From Erysipelotrichaceae bacterium (lineage in GTDB: Bacteria; Bacillota_I; Bacilli_A; Erysipelotrichales; Erysipelotrichaceae): a DNA stretch of 16,066 nt. The stretch is from NCBI GenBank assembly GCA_017405675.1, contig JAFRAB010000016.1, positions 1-16,066 on the forward strand. The letters run 5' to 3'. Every line of letters starts with the position of its first letter. Within the stretch, counting starts at the first letter, position 1. The position numbers were made by a program, and so were the translations under genes. Shown here in pieces: positions 1 to 7,582 of the stretch. The notes beneath the pieces were generated by a model that saw only the letters and a program-made list of their open reading frames with translations, was not told the DNA's origin and searched no databases.

Positions 1-34
1 AATACATTGATTATTACAACAACAGACGTATACA

Positions 35-82
35 GAAGAAAACAAAATGGATGCCTCCTGCGTTATTCAGGAGTACATCCAT
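35..82 (-). terminator. Rho-independent terminator after the HD / membrane-protein pair
   Basis: On the minus strand ATGGATG (76-82) pairs with CATCCAT (47-53), and an inner CTCCTG/CAGGAG stem (55-60 with 68-73) closes a 7-nt loop; a small internal loop separates the two stems. A T-rich tract (TTTGTTTTCTTC, 35-46) follows on the minus strand. This lies about 75 nt past the stop codon of the membrane-protein gene and should end that transcript. No comparable T tract follows in the plus direction, so it looks one-way. Confidence 0.7.
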
Positions 83-158
83 CTGTAATTCTGTGATTTA
101 GTCTGATTATTCAATATGTCCAGGATTCTGGGTACATATCACGAAACGATCTTTTTGT

Positions 159-812
159 TTATTCGCTCGCTCTGTTACGGTGATCTATTTTATCAAAGAT
201 CACGTACACTTTTTTATTCAGAGCCATTGATTCATCTATTACTTTCCCTATCTGGCTGTCCATGAATCTGTTAAACGTCTCATAACGTTTCTCAAGCTTA
301 TGGTTTTCACCTTTCAGATGTCTTACTGTAAAGATAAAATCAAATACAAATACGCCAATCAATACCAGAGATAATACTGTTCTGGCTGTACTGCTCAGTT
401 TCAGGATCACAGGAAGAAGCCATGGATTGATTACATAGATAATTAGTACCCCGGCTATGCCAAAGCCCACAGAGGCAGGTAAACATATGCGTCCATTAAT
501 GTTCCATATGGATTTTGAATAATCCCACCAGACCTGATGGAAGATCTTTTCCAGTACATAATGAACGGAATATTCCAGCACCGCTGAAGCTATCATGCCG
601 ATAAGGAAAACCTTCAGGGGCGTATTATCATGAACGAAATACGTAAACAGTAAGGTACCTCCTAAAGCGCCGGCACCATATATAGGGATCAAAGGCCCAT
701 AGAAAAAGCCGCGGTTATCCCATTTACCGCCCCAGATGGTCATGGCGATGGTTTCATAAACATATCCGGCTGCACTCAGCACAAAGAAATATATGATGTA
801 TGCCGTAATCAT
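159..812 (-). CDS. PF06541-type integral membrane protein (putative ABC-transporter type IV / CmpB family)
   Basis: This 217-residue protein has about five hydrophobic segments (roughly residues 3-22, 38-60, 66-85, 108-132 and 143-162) followed by a charged, probably cytoplasmic helical tail. The N-terminal pattern GYVYE, the NRGFFYGPL stretch and the central WWDYS...NINGRICL block are hallmarks I associate with PF06541, annotated as a putative ABC transporter permease. No ATPase partner is nearby, so a transport role is not supported here; the family function is essentially unknown. The start is the ATG whose last bases overlap the stop of the upstream HD gene (ATGA), preceded by GGGAG about 10 nt upstream. 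This arrangement suggests translational coupling with the HD protein. Family assignment is from pattern recognition; the exact substrate is unknown. Confidence 0.75.
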   Translation of the reverse strand: MITAYIIYFFVLSAAGYVYETIAMTIWGGKWDNRGFFYGPLIPIYGAGALGGTLLFTYFVHDNTPLKVFLIGMIASAVLEYSVHYVLEKIFHQVWWDYSKSIWNINGRICLPASVGFGIAGVLIIYVINPWLLPVILKLSSTARTVLSLVLIGVFVFDFIFTVRHLKGENHKLEKRYETFNRFMDSQIGKVIDESMALNKKVYVIFDKIDHRNRASE

Positions 813-1273
813 CTTATCAACGTCTCCCTGGTAGCTACCAGTTTATCCGCAATACAGACAATGGCCGCTTCCTTACTTCCGGGGAAACTGCGCAGTGTCA
901 GTGGCCACATATGGGTTTTGATAACTTCCTGTATTTTCTCATCCACGTCAAAGATCCTGACAGCGTTCTTTCTAGCTTCTTCAGGATGAGTGTACCCGTG
1001 CATCTCAAAGATCCTGATGCTGTAAGGCTTGTCATGCCAGTCATACAGGTACAGATCGTGTAATAATGCTCCTACCAGCAGAGTATGCAGATCAGCATTC
1101 AGGTGATACTTTTTATTCAGTTTGTAGGAAGCGACCACAACAGAAATACAGTGCGCAAACACACTCTTTTTTCCATGCGCCTTATACTGCAGCATTTTTC
1201 TTACTTCCGGATGATCAAGATATCCATCAAGTTCTTTTCTGATAATCTTTAAGTCTTCGTCTGTTAGTCTCAT
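809..1273 (-). CDS. HD-domain phosphohydrolase family protein
   Basis: HD-superfamily metal-dependent phosphohydrolase, 154 residues from the chosen start. With residues numbered from the longer possible start at 1312, the likely metal ligands are H54, the H85-D86 doublet (in LLHDLYLYDW), H109 and/or H134, and D156 (in IADK). This matches the H...HD...H...D layout of small bacterial HD proteins, whose substrates (nucleotides or other phosphoesters) are mostly unknown. I chose the internal ATG at 1273 (MRLTDEDL), because helical sequence typical of the family begins there and the 13 residues before it (starting MEKPCGFFYN) look unlike the family. Neither start has a convincing Shine-Dalgarno sequence. 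The stop overlaps the ATG of the membrane-protein gene, so the two form a bicistronic unit. Confidence 0.8.
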   Translation of the reverse strand: MRLTDEDLKIIRKELDGYLDHPEVRKMLQYKAHGKKSVFAHCISVVVASYKLNKKYHLNADLHTLLVGALLHDLYLYDWHDKPYSIRIFEMHGYTHPEEARKNAVRIFDVDEKIQEVIKTHMWPLTLRSFPGSKEAAIVCIADKLVATRETLIR

Positions 1274-1329
1274 AACAATGAGATTATAAAAGAAACCGCA
1301 TGGTTTTTCCATAAGTCTGCTGATTATTA

Positions 1330-1358
1330 ATTATATTTTAGGAATTATCGTATGTTGC
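1330..1358 (-). promoter_or_regulatory. Candidate promoter for the HD / membrane-protein unit
   Basis: On the minus strand a perfect TATAAT (1330-1335) lies 17 nt from GCAACA (1353-1358), a weak -35 sharing only the last three bases of TTGACA. It sits in the 117-bp gap between the divergent HD and tmk genes and would start transcription near 1323. A second TATAAT-like minus-strand match lies only 9 nt before the ATG at 1273. Confidence 0.4.
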
Positions 1359-1406
1359 ACTGTTATTGCCTGAGGGGCATTACTTCTACAATAAAGGTAT
1401 TTGTTG

Positions 1407-1412
1407 TATAAT
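1407..1412 (+). promoter_or_regulatory. -10 box of the tmk-holB-ricT operon
   Basis: A perfect TATAAT lies 17 nt before the tmk ATG, in the divergent gap. No good -35 hexamer is seen at the normal distance (TTCTAC at 1384-1389), so the assignment rests on the -10 and the position. The leader would be very short, with only a weak GGTGA as a ribosome site. Confidence 0.45.
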
Positions 1413-1429
1413 TGTGATGGTGAAAAAAT

Positions 1430-2062
1430 ATGAAAAACGGACTCTTTATAACATTTGAGGGCTGTGAAGGTTCAGGAAAAACCACAGCCTGTAAGTATCT
1501 TTATAACCGCCTTAAGGACGAAGGCTATGATGTGATCTATTCCCGCGAACCGGGAGGCGTTGACATTGCCGAGCAGATCAGGGAAGTTATCCTGAATGTC
1601 AAAAACACTGCCATGGATGCCCGCACTGAAGCACTGTTATATGCCGCCAGCCGCCGTCAGCATCTGGTTGAAGTTATTCTGCCTGCCTTAGCTGCCGGTA
1701 AGACTGTTTTATGCGACCGCTTCATTGACAGTTCGCTGGTATACCAGGGATTTGCCCGTGGTATCGGCATTGATAAGGTATGGGACATCAACAAATTCGC
1801 CATCGATGACTGTCTGCCTGACCTGACCGTATACTATGACGTTGAACCGGAAGTAGGGCTTTCACGTGTCAGAAGCCGCGGCGAGCTTAACAGACTTGAT
1901 GCCGAGGGTCTTAATTTCCATAAGTCCGTCCGTCACGCCTATCAGATGATCGCGGAAAAATATCCGGAAAGAATCGTGACCATTGACGCCAATCAGCCGC
2001 TTAAGGTCGTAGAGGAAGAATCATATAACACCGTTATTAACAGGTTAAACAGTAATGAATAG
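1430..2062 (+). CDS. tmk: Thymidylate kinase
   Basis: Phosphorylates dTMP to dTDP with ATP in the cytoplasm, the step common to de novo and salvage dTTP synthesis. The 210-residue length is normal. The P-loop GCEGSGKTT is at residues 11-19, the substrate-binding CDRFIDSSLVYQG segment is in the middle, and the arginine-rich lid RSRGELNRLD follows around residues 147-156, ahead of FH. The start ATG is preceded by GGTGA; there is no better in-frame choice. It is first in an operon with the clamp-loader gene holB (8-nt overlap) and ricT, an order like that around Bacillus subtilis tmk but without yaaQ and yaaR. Nothing looks damaged. Confidence 0.97.
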   Translation: MKNGLFITFEGCEGSGKTTACKYLYNRLKDEGYDVIYSREPGGVDIAEQIREVILNVKNTAMDARTEALLYAASRRQHLVEVILPALAAGKTVLCDRFIDSSLVYQGFARGIGIDKVWDINKFAIDDCLPDLTVYYDVEPEVGLSRVRSRGELNRLDAEGLNFHKSVRHAYQMIAEKYPERIVTIDANQPLKVVEEESYNTVINRLNSNE

Positions 2063-3050
2063 AACCGAACTGCAGCAGTTACAGCCCGTTGTATATCAGA
2101 CCCTGCACAATGCCCTGACAAGGGATTCCCTTTCGCATTGTTATTTATTCGTGGGTCCGACCGGTACATCCAAATTTGAAACGGCTGTCTTACTTGCTCA
2201 GAGTCTGATCTGTGAAAATACAGAGAACGGCTGGGCCTGTCAGAACTGCCTGCAGTGCATCAGAGTAGAAGAAAACAATTATACAGATTATATTCTGCTT
2301 GACGGCAGTAAGGATTCCATTAAGGCTGAGCAGGTATTGAATCTTCAGTACCAGTTTGCCCAGACGGCTCTGGAAAAAGCCGGACGCAAGATATTCATTG
2401 TCAACAACTGTGAGAACATGACGCTGAAGGCCGCCAACAGTCTGCTGAAGTTCATTGAGGAACCTTCATCAAGTCTGACCGGCATCTTCATTACCACCTC
2501 ACTTGACAATGTACTGCCGACGATCGCTTCACGCTGTCAGATAATCAACTTCAGACCGTTAAGCCGTGAAGTATACTACAATAAAGCTCTGGACGCCGGT
2601 CTTGATGAGCTGAATGCTCATATTGTGTCACAGTTAATAAACAATACTTCTGAGATAGAAACCCTGGATGGGGATGAGTCATACCACAGTGCCCTGTTCC
2701 ATTTCACGGAATTCATGTTTCAATTTCTATCTGACCAGAAAAATGGTATGATTTACTTACAGGAATACGGCTTCAGGGAATCCGGCAACAGTGCTGACCG
2801 AAAAAAAGACCGTGAAACCTTCGGCTATTTCCTGGATATTGCCAATATATTTGTCAATGACTGCTTCGCCAGGCCGGATATCGATGACGAAATCTGGCAG
2901 AAGCTGTTAGAAATGGTTAACGAAAGCGGATATGATATTACCGGTTTTCTGCAGACGATCGCTGAAACCAGAGACGCCTTAAGAAGATCAGCTAATCTTA
3001 ATCTGCTGGTTGACCAGATGTTATATAAGATGATGGGAGGTGCCAAATGA
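2055..3050 (+). CDS. holB: DNA polymerase III subunit delta-prime (clamp loader)
   Basis: Clamp-loader subunit of the replicative DNA polymerase, working with delta and tau/gamma to load the beta clamp. In the 331-residue product the AAA+ domain comes first. It has a Walker-A-like loop G34-P-T-G-T-S-K40-F, a four-cysteine zinc module (C53, C62, C65, C68), the NNCENMT segment in the Walker B place, LLKFIEEP near residue 131, and the S159-R160-C161 sensor motif that supplies the arginine finger. The P-loop lacks Ser/Thr after the lysine, in line with delta-prime being a non-hydrolysing subunit in well-studied bacteria. The C-terminal helical collar (about 200-331) is divergent, as usual. The gene starts inside the tmk end and its own stop overlaps the ricT start (ATGA), so all three should be co-translated. 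Confidence 0.93.
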   Translation: MNRTELQQLQPVVYQTLHNALTRDSLSHCYLFVGPTGTSKFETAVLLAQSLICENTENGWACQNCLQCIRVEENNYTDYILLDGSKDSIKAEQVLNLQYQFAQTALEKAGRKIFIVNNCENMTLKAANSLLKFIEEPSSSLTGIFITTSLDNVLPTIASRCQIINFRPLSREVYYNKALDAGLDELNAHIVSQLINNTSEIETLDGDESYHSALFHFTEFMFQFLSDQKNGMIYLQEYGFRESGNSADRKKDRETFGYFLDIANIFVNDCFARPDIDDEIWQKLLEMVNESGYDITGFLQTIAETRDALRRSANLNLLVDQMLYKMMGGAK

Positions 3051-3922
3051 GCGAACTTACAGAAACACAGAACGAAAAGTTCAAGTACATTGTTTCAATA
3101 AAGTTCTCCAGTTCAAAAAAAGCATACAACTTCGGCACAAATGATGACACTTATCAGTATGGAGACAAAGTCGTTGTCGAAACCGTCAGAGGCATGGAAT
3201 TAGGCGAAATCATCAGTGATCTGAGAGACGCCAGTACATATACATCCAATCTGGCTCTAAAGCCTGTTATCAGAAAGGCAACCCAGCACGACCTTGATAA
3301 TCACGAAAGAAATAAACAGGATACTGTTGAGGCTACCAAACAGTGCCAGAAGTGTATTGATGAACTGGGATTGGAAATGTACCTTATTTCTACTGAGTAC
3401 ACTCTCGACAGATCAAAGATCATATTCTCTTATGTCGCTGATGACAGAGTTGACTTCCGTGAACTGCTGAAGAAACTGGCTGCAATCTTCAAATGCCGTA
3501 TTGAATTAAGACAGATCGGTGCCAGAGACAAAGCCAAGATCGTCGGCGGTCTGGGAACCTGCGGCATGGAAACCTGCTGCTCACGTTTCCTGGATGACTT
3601 TGACATTGTTTCCATTAACATGGCCAAGAACCAGCTGCTGGCTCTTAACACCCAGAAGCTGTCAGGCCAGTGCGGGAAACTGATGTGCTGTCTGAAATAC
3701 GAAGACGAAAACTACAAGTGCATGCGCAAAGGCCTGCCTAAGCTGAATGCCGCTGTGGAATACGAAGGTCAGAGATACCGTATTACCAGCATGAACCTGC
3801 TGAACAATACGGCTCATATCGCTAACAGAGAGAACGCTGTTGACATGAGTATTGATGAACTTAAGAAGTACATCAAGAACAAGAACACTGTTGAAAAAGA
3901 AACAGAAGACGCTGCTGAATAA
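3047..3922 (+). CDS. ricT: PSP1-domain protein RicT/YaaT (Y-complex subunit)
   Basis: Homologue of B. subtilis YaaT/RicT, which with RicA (YmcA) and RicF (YlbF) forms the Fe-S-binding Y-complex that modulates RNase Y-dependent mRNA maturation. The product is 291 residues. The N-terminal half (about 11-75) is beta-rich and includes the KVVVETVRGMELGEI segment typical of PSP1 proteins. The conserved cysteine region holds GGLGTCGMETCC (C172, C177, C178) and SGQCGKLMCCLKYE (C209, C214, C215), candidate cluster ligands. The ATG overlaps the holB stop and has GGGAGG six bases upstream. The partners RicA and RicF are not in this window. A tmk-holB-yaaT order is also seen in Bacillus, which supports the call; the yabA gene that follows there is absent here. 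Confidence 0.93.
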   Translation: MSELTETQNEKFKYIVSIKFSSSKKAYNFGTNDDTYQYGDKVVVETVRGMELGEIISDLRDASTYTSNLALKPVIRKATQHDLDNHERNKQDTVEATKQCQKCIDELGLEMYLISTEYTLDRSKIIFSYVADDRVDFRELLKKLAAIFKCRIELRQIGARDKAKIVGGLGTCGMETCCSRFLDDFDIVSINMAKNQLLALNTQKLSGQCGKLMCCLKYEDENYKCMRKGLPKLNAAVEYEGQRYRITSMNLLNNTAHIANRENAVDMSIDELKKYIKNKNTVEKETEDAAE

Positions 3923-3934
3923 GCTGCGTTTTTT
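3909..3934 (+). terminator. Terminator overlapping the ricT stop codon
   Basis: ACGCTGCT (3909-3916) pairs with AGCTGCGT (3922-3929) around a GAATA loop, with a single T-T mismatch, and is followed by a T run (3929-3934). The stop TAA (3920-3922) lies inside the loop and the start of the 3' arm, so the last ricT codons double as the terminator stem. Confidence 0.65.
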
Positions 3935-3970
3935 CTTTATTCTTTTTAATGAAATCTTAGTTTTCTGCTG

Positions 3971-3999
3971 TTTACTATGCCTGTTAACTTGCCTATAAT
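3971..3999 (+). promoter_or_regulatory. Promoter of the glycosyltransferase gene
   Basis: A -35-like TTTACT (3971-3976) and a perfect TATAAT (3994-3999) are spaced by 17 nt, downstream of the ricT terminator and 25 nt before the start codon. A strong AAAGGAGG ribosome site (4011-4018) follows. The gene is therefore a separate transcription unit from tmk-holB-ricT. Confidence 0.65.
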
Positions 4000-4024
4000 G
4001 TAATAAGCGTAAAGGAGGTTTACC

Positions 4025-5338
4025 ATGCAGGAAGAACTCAACATTTGTCTGATGAACGATTCTTTCCCGCCGCTGATCGATGGGGTAGCAAATACGGTCG
4101 TTAATTACGCAAACATTATTGAAGAAAAATACGGACATGCCATTGTGTCCACACCGGATTATCCGGGTGTAGTCGATGACTATCCGTTTGAAGTTTTAAG
4201 ATATCCAAGCATTAATACCACTAAACTGGTAGGATACAGAGCCGGAATGCCTCTGGATGTAAACTATCTGACCATGATAAGTAATAAAAAAATAGATCTT
4301 ATTCATTCTCACTGTCCGATAGCTTCCACTTTCCTCGCCAGAATAGTACGCAATACCAACAAGAAGCCAATCGTGCTTACTTATCATACAAAGTTCGATA
4401 TTGATATCAGAAAGGCCATTAACTCCCGCCTGATCCAGGACACTGCCATCAATACCCTTATCAAAAACATTGAAGCGTGTGATGATGTCTGGGTCGTATC
4501 ACAGGGTGCCGGTGAAAACCTTAAATCTCTTGGCTATAAGGGCGATTATATCGTTATGCCTAACGGTGTTGATTTCACCCGCGGCAAAGCTCCAAGAGGA
4601 ACAATTGATTCCATTAACAGGGAATTCAATCTTCCTGATGACCGTCCTATTTATCTGTTTGTCGGCCGTATGATGTGGTACAAGGGCATTAAAATCATAC
4701 TTGATGCCTTGAAAAACCTGGAATCTCACGATCAAAGGTACCTTATGATATTTGTGGGTGATGGGGCAGACAACGAAGACATACAGGATTACGCCAGACA
4801 GAAAGGCGTTTATCAGAACTGTCTGTTCACCGGTCCAATCAGAGACAGAGAAAAACTGAAAGCTATTTATTCCAGATGCGATCTGTTTCTGTTCCCTTCT
4901 ACCTTTGATACCAACGGAATCGTTGTCAGAGAAGCCGCAGCCAGCGGTCTGGGAAGTGTCCTGATCGAAGGAAGCTGTGCTGCCGAAGATGTTACAGGCG
5001 GTGTAAATGCTCTGTTAATAAAGGAAAACAGCGAATCAATGACTGATCTGCTGTTAAAGATCGGTAATAACACTTCATACATGCACCAGATAGGCGAGAA
5101 TGCCATGAATCAGCTTTACTGCTCCTGGGAAGAAAGTGTAGACAGAGCTGTCGAAAGATATCGTTACGTTATTGAAAACATCAATTACCGCAAACCTACG
5201 CTGTTTGACGATGACAGTACGGTATTAGATAACTTCTTCTCCTTATGGGCAGATATCGTTAACAGAGTAGATAACAGTCGTAAATTCAGACAGGACATGA
5301 ACAGCTATATCAGTGACCTGTTAGACAGGTGGTTATAA
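4025..5338 (+). CDS. GT4-family glycosyltransferase, possibly a glycolipid (diacylglycerol) glycosyltransferase
   Basis: This is a 437-residue GT-B fold, retaining GT4 glycosyltransferase that probably moves a sugar from a nucleotide-sugar donor. The N-terminal acceptor domain contains FPPLIDGVANTV (14-25), the DLIHSHCP motif (91-98) and YHTKFD (120-125). The donor domain starts with YLFVGRMMWYKG (R215, K220), the phosphate-binding pair. The usual E-x7-E motif reads D295-x7-E303 (FDTNGIVVREAAASG), so the first glutamate is aspartate. The RYPS...TTKLVGYRAG pattern resembles Firmicutes enzymes annotated as diacylglycerol glucosyltransferases. A tail of about 60 residues beyond the GT4 core (375-437) is helical and charged. 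No signal peptide or membrane segment is seen, as expected for a peripheral enzyme. The acceptor is inferred only, helped slightly by the cardiolipin synthase gene about 2.2 kb downstream. Confidence 0.85.
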   Translation: MQEELNICLMNDSFPPLIDGVANTVVNYANIIEEKYGHAIVSTPDYPGVVDDYPFEVLRYPSINTTKLVGYRAGMPLDVNYLTMISNKKIDLIHSHCPIASTFLARIVRNTNKKPIVLTYHTKFDIDIRKAINSRLIQDTAINTLIKNIEACDDVWVVSQGAGENLKSLGYKGDYIVMPNGVDFTRGKAPRGTIDSINREFNLPDDRPIYLFVGRMMWYKGIKIILDALKNLESHDQRYLMIFVGDGADNEDIQDYARQKGVYQNCLFTGPIRDREKLKAIYSRCDLFLFPSTFDTNGIVVREAAASGLGSVLIEGSCAAEDVTGGVNALLIKENSESMTDLLLKIGNNTSYMHQIGENAMNQLYCSWEESVDRAVERYRYVIENINYRKPTLFDDDSTVLDNFFSLWADIVNRVDNSRKFRQDMNSYISDLLDRWL

Positions 5339-5360
5339 AAAAGCGACAATGTCGCTTTTT
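5338..5360. terminator. Two-way terminator between convergent genes
   Basis: AAAAAGCGAC (5338-5347) and GTCGCTTTTT (5351-5360) form a perfect 10-bp stem with an AAT loop. The A and T runs on either side let it act on both strands. It serves the glycosyltransferase gene on the plus strand and the DUF2804 gene (stop at 5363) on the minus strand. Confidence 0.85.
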
Positions 5361-5362
5361 CT

Positions 5363-6388
5363 TTAGTATTTGTTATGTACCTTTTCCGCAAAGCACATGA
5401 CGTCTTTTATTTCAATCACTGTTCCGTCATCCAGTATGGCCTTGCCGCTCATCTTACCGAAGACCTGATGCTGGTCGGATACAATGACCTTGAAATCAAG
5501 ATTGGCTGCTCGGTCCAGGACCGGAACGAAGTCCATTTCAAAGCGTCCGTCTGAGGAAGTGAACTTCCATGGATCCGTATAGCCGTTTTCCGGAAGATGG
5601 AACTCAATGTCATCAAGCTTATGAACCTTGCCGTCATAGAACAGGACGTTTTCTGTTGCGGCTTTGGTATTGCCGAAACCATAACCGATATTGAAACCAA
5701 AGGCATGACCGTTGACATCACAGTTACCGGAACCCCAGTACCAGGTATTGTCATAAGTCCATACACCACGACCCCAGTCCAAAGTGCCAAAATCAGTGTC
5801 CGGATTAAAGGTATATATGACATCATCATACTTCATATATCCTGAAGCTCTCATGCAGTTGATCTTCTGGTTATAGTAGAACGCATGTTTCTTGTCCCAA
5901 GGCGTGGCTATGACCATGGAATCCATGGTTGGCTGTCTTAAGACGATATCGCATTCAAAAGGCTTGTTGTTCCAGAAGTTATCAAAATGACAGGTTATGT
6001 GTCTGGTCTTTTTTTCTACAGCGAATCTCATCTGCAGTCTCTTATCCTTATATTCTGTTACTCCTTCAGAAGAATCTGAAGGCAGCTTCAGCTTACCCAT
6101 TGGGAAAGGATTCAATACGGTTTCGGTATGTTCCCAGGCTTTGTCTTTAAAATAAAGCAGAGATACGGACTGTAAACCAATATAGCCATCATCGGAAATG
6201 GTAAAGGCTCCGGCAAAGTCATTGCCCAGTACCAGATAGTAATCCCATTCCTTGATGCGCCATTTCGGTGCCTTAATCATTTTACGGTCGTACTTCTGAA
6301 CCAGAGAACGGGACCATCCCGGCTCTCTTAATTCGCCCTCAGCATTTAAAAGAAAATCTCTTACTGTAACTTCATGGTTTCTGCTCAT
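5363..6388 (-). CDS. DUF2804 domain-containing protein
   Basis: A 341-residue soluble protein with no signal peptide or membrane helix. It is rich in aromatic residues and predicted beta strands throughout. Recognisable stretches are GWSRSLVQKYDR near the N-terminus, KEWDYYLV, the TDFGTLDWGRGVWTY block (about 199-213), WYWGSGN and GFNIGYGFGN. This combination is what I associate with DUF2804 (PF10974), a family without an established function; a lipocalin-like beta-barrel fold is possible but is not shown by the sequence. The start is clear: GGAGGA lies seven bases before ATGAGC. It is transcribed alone, divergent from the VanZ-VOC gene and convergent with the glycosyltransferase. A lipid or envelope role suggested by the neighbours is only a guess. 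Confidence 0.8.
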   Translation of the reverse strand: MSRNHEVTVRDFLLNAEGELREPGWSRSLVQKYDRKMIKAPKWRIKEWDYYLVLGNDFAGAFTISDDGYIGLQSVSLLYFKDKAWEHTETVLNPFPMGKLKLPSDSSEGVTEYKDKRLQMRFAVEKKTRHITCHFDNFWNNKPFECDIVLRQPTMDSMVIATPWDKKHAFYYNQKINCMRASGYMKYDDVIYTFNPDTDFGTLDWGRGVWTYDNTWYWGSGNCDVNGHAFGFNIGYGFGNTKAATENVLFYDGKVHKLDDIEFHLPENGYTDPWKFTSSDGRFEMDFVPVLDRAANLDFKVIVSDQHQVFGKMSGKAILDDGTVIEIKDVMCFAEKVHNKY

Positions 6389-6457
6389 ATGAATTCCTCC
6401 ATAGTAGATTATTGATTATTAGTATTTTGCTTAATTCTATTTTATCACTATTTATTA

Positions 6458-6463
6458 TATAAT
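6458..6463 (+). promoter_or_regulatory. -10 box for the VanZ-VOC / cardiolipin synthase pair
   Basis: A perfect TATAAT lies 28 nt before the VanZ-VOC ATG, in a 103-bp AT-rich divergent gap. No clear -35 is visible. An overlapping TATAAT also reads on the minus strand (6454-6459), so opposing promoters may compete here. The downstream gene has AGGAG (6480-6484) seven bases before its ATG. Confidence 0.4.
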
Positions 6464-6491
6464 TTTCATATGTTTAAATAGGAGCACACAT

Positions 6492-7568
6492 ATGTTTACA
6501 AGCCTGAAAATGAACATTCTGGTAACTGTTCTGACTATTGTCATGATTTTTGTGCTTCCGTGGTTTGACCGCTTTGTCTGCCGTAAGCTCGGTTTAAGCT
6601 TGTCAGACGGTGTCAGTACCAATCCAAACGCCGATAGACTTCTGCATATCCGTAAGATCCTACTTATCGTCATGTTCTGCATCTATCTGGGAGCTGTCAG
6701 TTATGTGACTTTCTTTTCTCGTGATGCCGCTGATGACTATCTGCTGCCTATTTCACTGTTCCAGGATCTGGGAAATTCCATAATGATCGACTCCGGTTTC
6801 TTCGGTTTCCTGAAGGCCATCTTTACTGACGGCTTTTCACGGGCTTTGTCACATGTCAGCATTACGCATCCTGAAAGCATTTCTCAGGTTTACATGAATA
6901 TCTGTCTGTTCATACCGATGGGTTATCTGCTGCCATATGTCTTCGACTGGTTCAGAAGAAACGTATACAAACGTGTAATACCTGTCTGCTTTCTGGCTTC
7001 CTTATTCATAGAGAATGTTCAGCTGATCACCAAACACGGATTCTATGACTGTGACGATCTGGTCACAAATACTCTGGGAGGCATTATTGGACGGTTATTC
7101 TATATTGGAGTAGCTTATGTACTGGCTCATCCAGACTGGAGAAAGGACTTCAGCGAATACCGCAAATGGAAAATGAACGCCAAAACCAGGGCCTTATATC
7201 CTTTCATGCGTAAAATTCATGTTGTCAGAACTACCTTATTAGGAACTGACAGTAATAACATATTTGATTTTTATGTAACCAAGCTGGGTTTCCGTCTGAA
7301 GAAAACTGTTCAAAACGAAAAAACAGGAGATATCAGTTATCTGCTGGAATTCGGCAAGACACAGATCGAAATAAGATGCATAAAAAGTCTTTCGCTGATT
7401 CCGTTACAGACCGTAACCATAGCCTGCAACAACTCCGAAAGGCTAAAGGACCGACTGAAAAAGCACGGCATACCGACCGGTGGATATAAAGCTGACCCGT
7501 ATACCGGGTTAAGAACTTTTAATTTCTATGGTCCGGATGGTGTATGCATTACCATCATTGAAGAATAA
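6492..7568 (+). CDS. VanZ-like membrane protein fused to a C-terminal glyoxalase/VOC domain
   Basis: A 358-residue two-part protein. Residues about 8-28 and 55-75 are hydrophobic helices, followed by a VanZ-like core with MNICLFIPMGYLLP (145-158), E174-x2-Q177 and the acidic DCDDLVTNTLGG block (186-197), then a further helix (about 198-212). After a basic linker, residues 241-358 form a complete VOC/glyoxalase-like unit: strand KIHVVRTTLL, helix NNIFDFYVTKLGF, strands to IEIRC, then a second module ending FYGPDGVCITIIEE. H243, E293 and E357/E358 sit near usual VOC metal-ligand positions, but one expected ligand is not evident, so it may bind a ligand rather than catalyse. VanZ proteins are linked to teicoplanin resistance and envelope functions; the VOC substrate is unknown. 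There is no frameshift at the junction. It probably shares an operon with cls, 14 nt downstream. Confidence 0.82.
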   Translation: MFTSLKMNILVTVLTIVMIFVLPWFDRFVCRKLGLSLSDGVSTNPNADRLLHIRKILLIVMFCIYLGAVSYVTFFSRDAADDYLLPISLFQDLGNSIMIDSGFFGFLKAIFTDGFSRALSHVSITHPESISQVYMNICLFIPMGYLLPYVFDWFRRNVYKRVIPVCFLASLFIENVQLITKHGFYDCDDLVTNTLGGIIGRLFYIGVAYVLAHPDWRKDFSEYRKWKMNAKTRALYPFMRKIHVVRTTLLGTDSNNIFDFYVTKLGFRLKKTVQNEKTGDISYLLEFGKTQIEIRCIKSLSLIPLQTVTIACNNSERLKDRLKKHGIPTGGYKADPYTGLRTFNFYGPDGVCITIIEE

Positions 7569-7582
7569 CAGGAGGAATCCAC

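Noticed and set aside
1365..1385. Small inverted repeat TGCC-TGAGG-GGCA between the divergent HD and tmk genes as an operator
   Set aside because: A 4-bp stem in one copy is too weak to support an operator claim.
3662..4138. Open frame of 158 codons on the minus strand, crossing the ricT end and the glycosyltransferase start
   Set aside because: It is antisense to two convincing genes and spans a terminator, a promoter and a strong ribosome site; its peptide is low-complexity (phenylalanine-, lysine- and serine-rich) and resembles no family.
5449..5829. Open frame of 126 codons on the same strand as DUF2804 but in another frame
   Set aside because: It is wholly inside the DUF2804 gene, which has a clear ribosome site and consistent family motifs; the shifted frame has no known domain.
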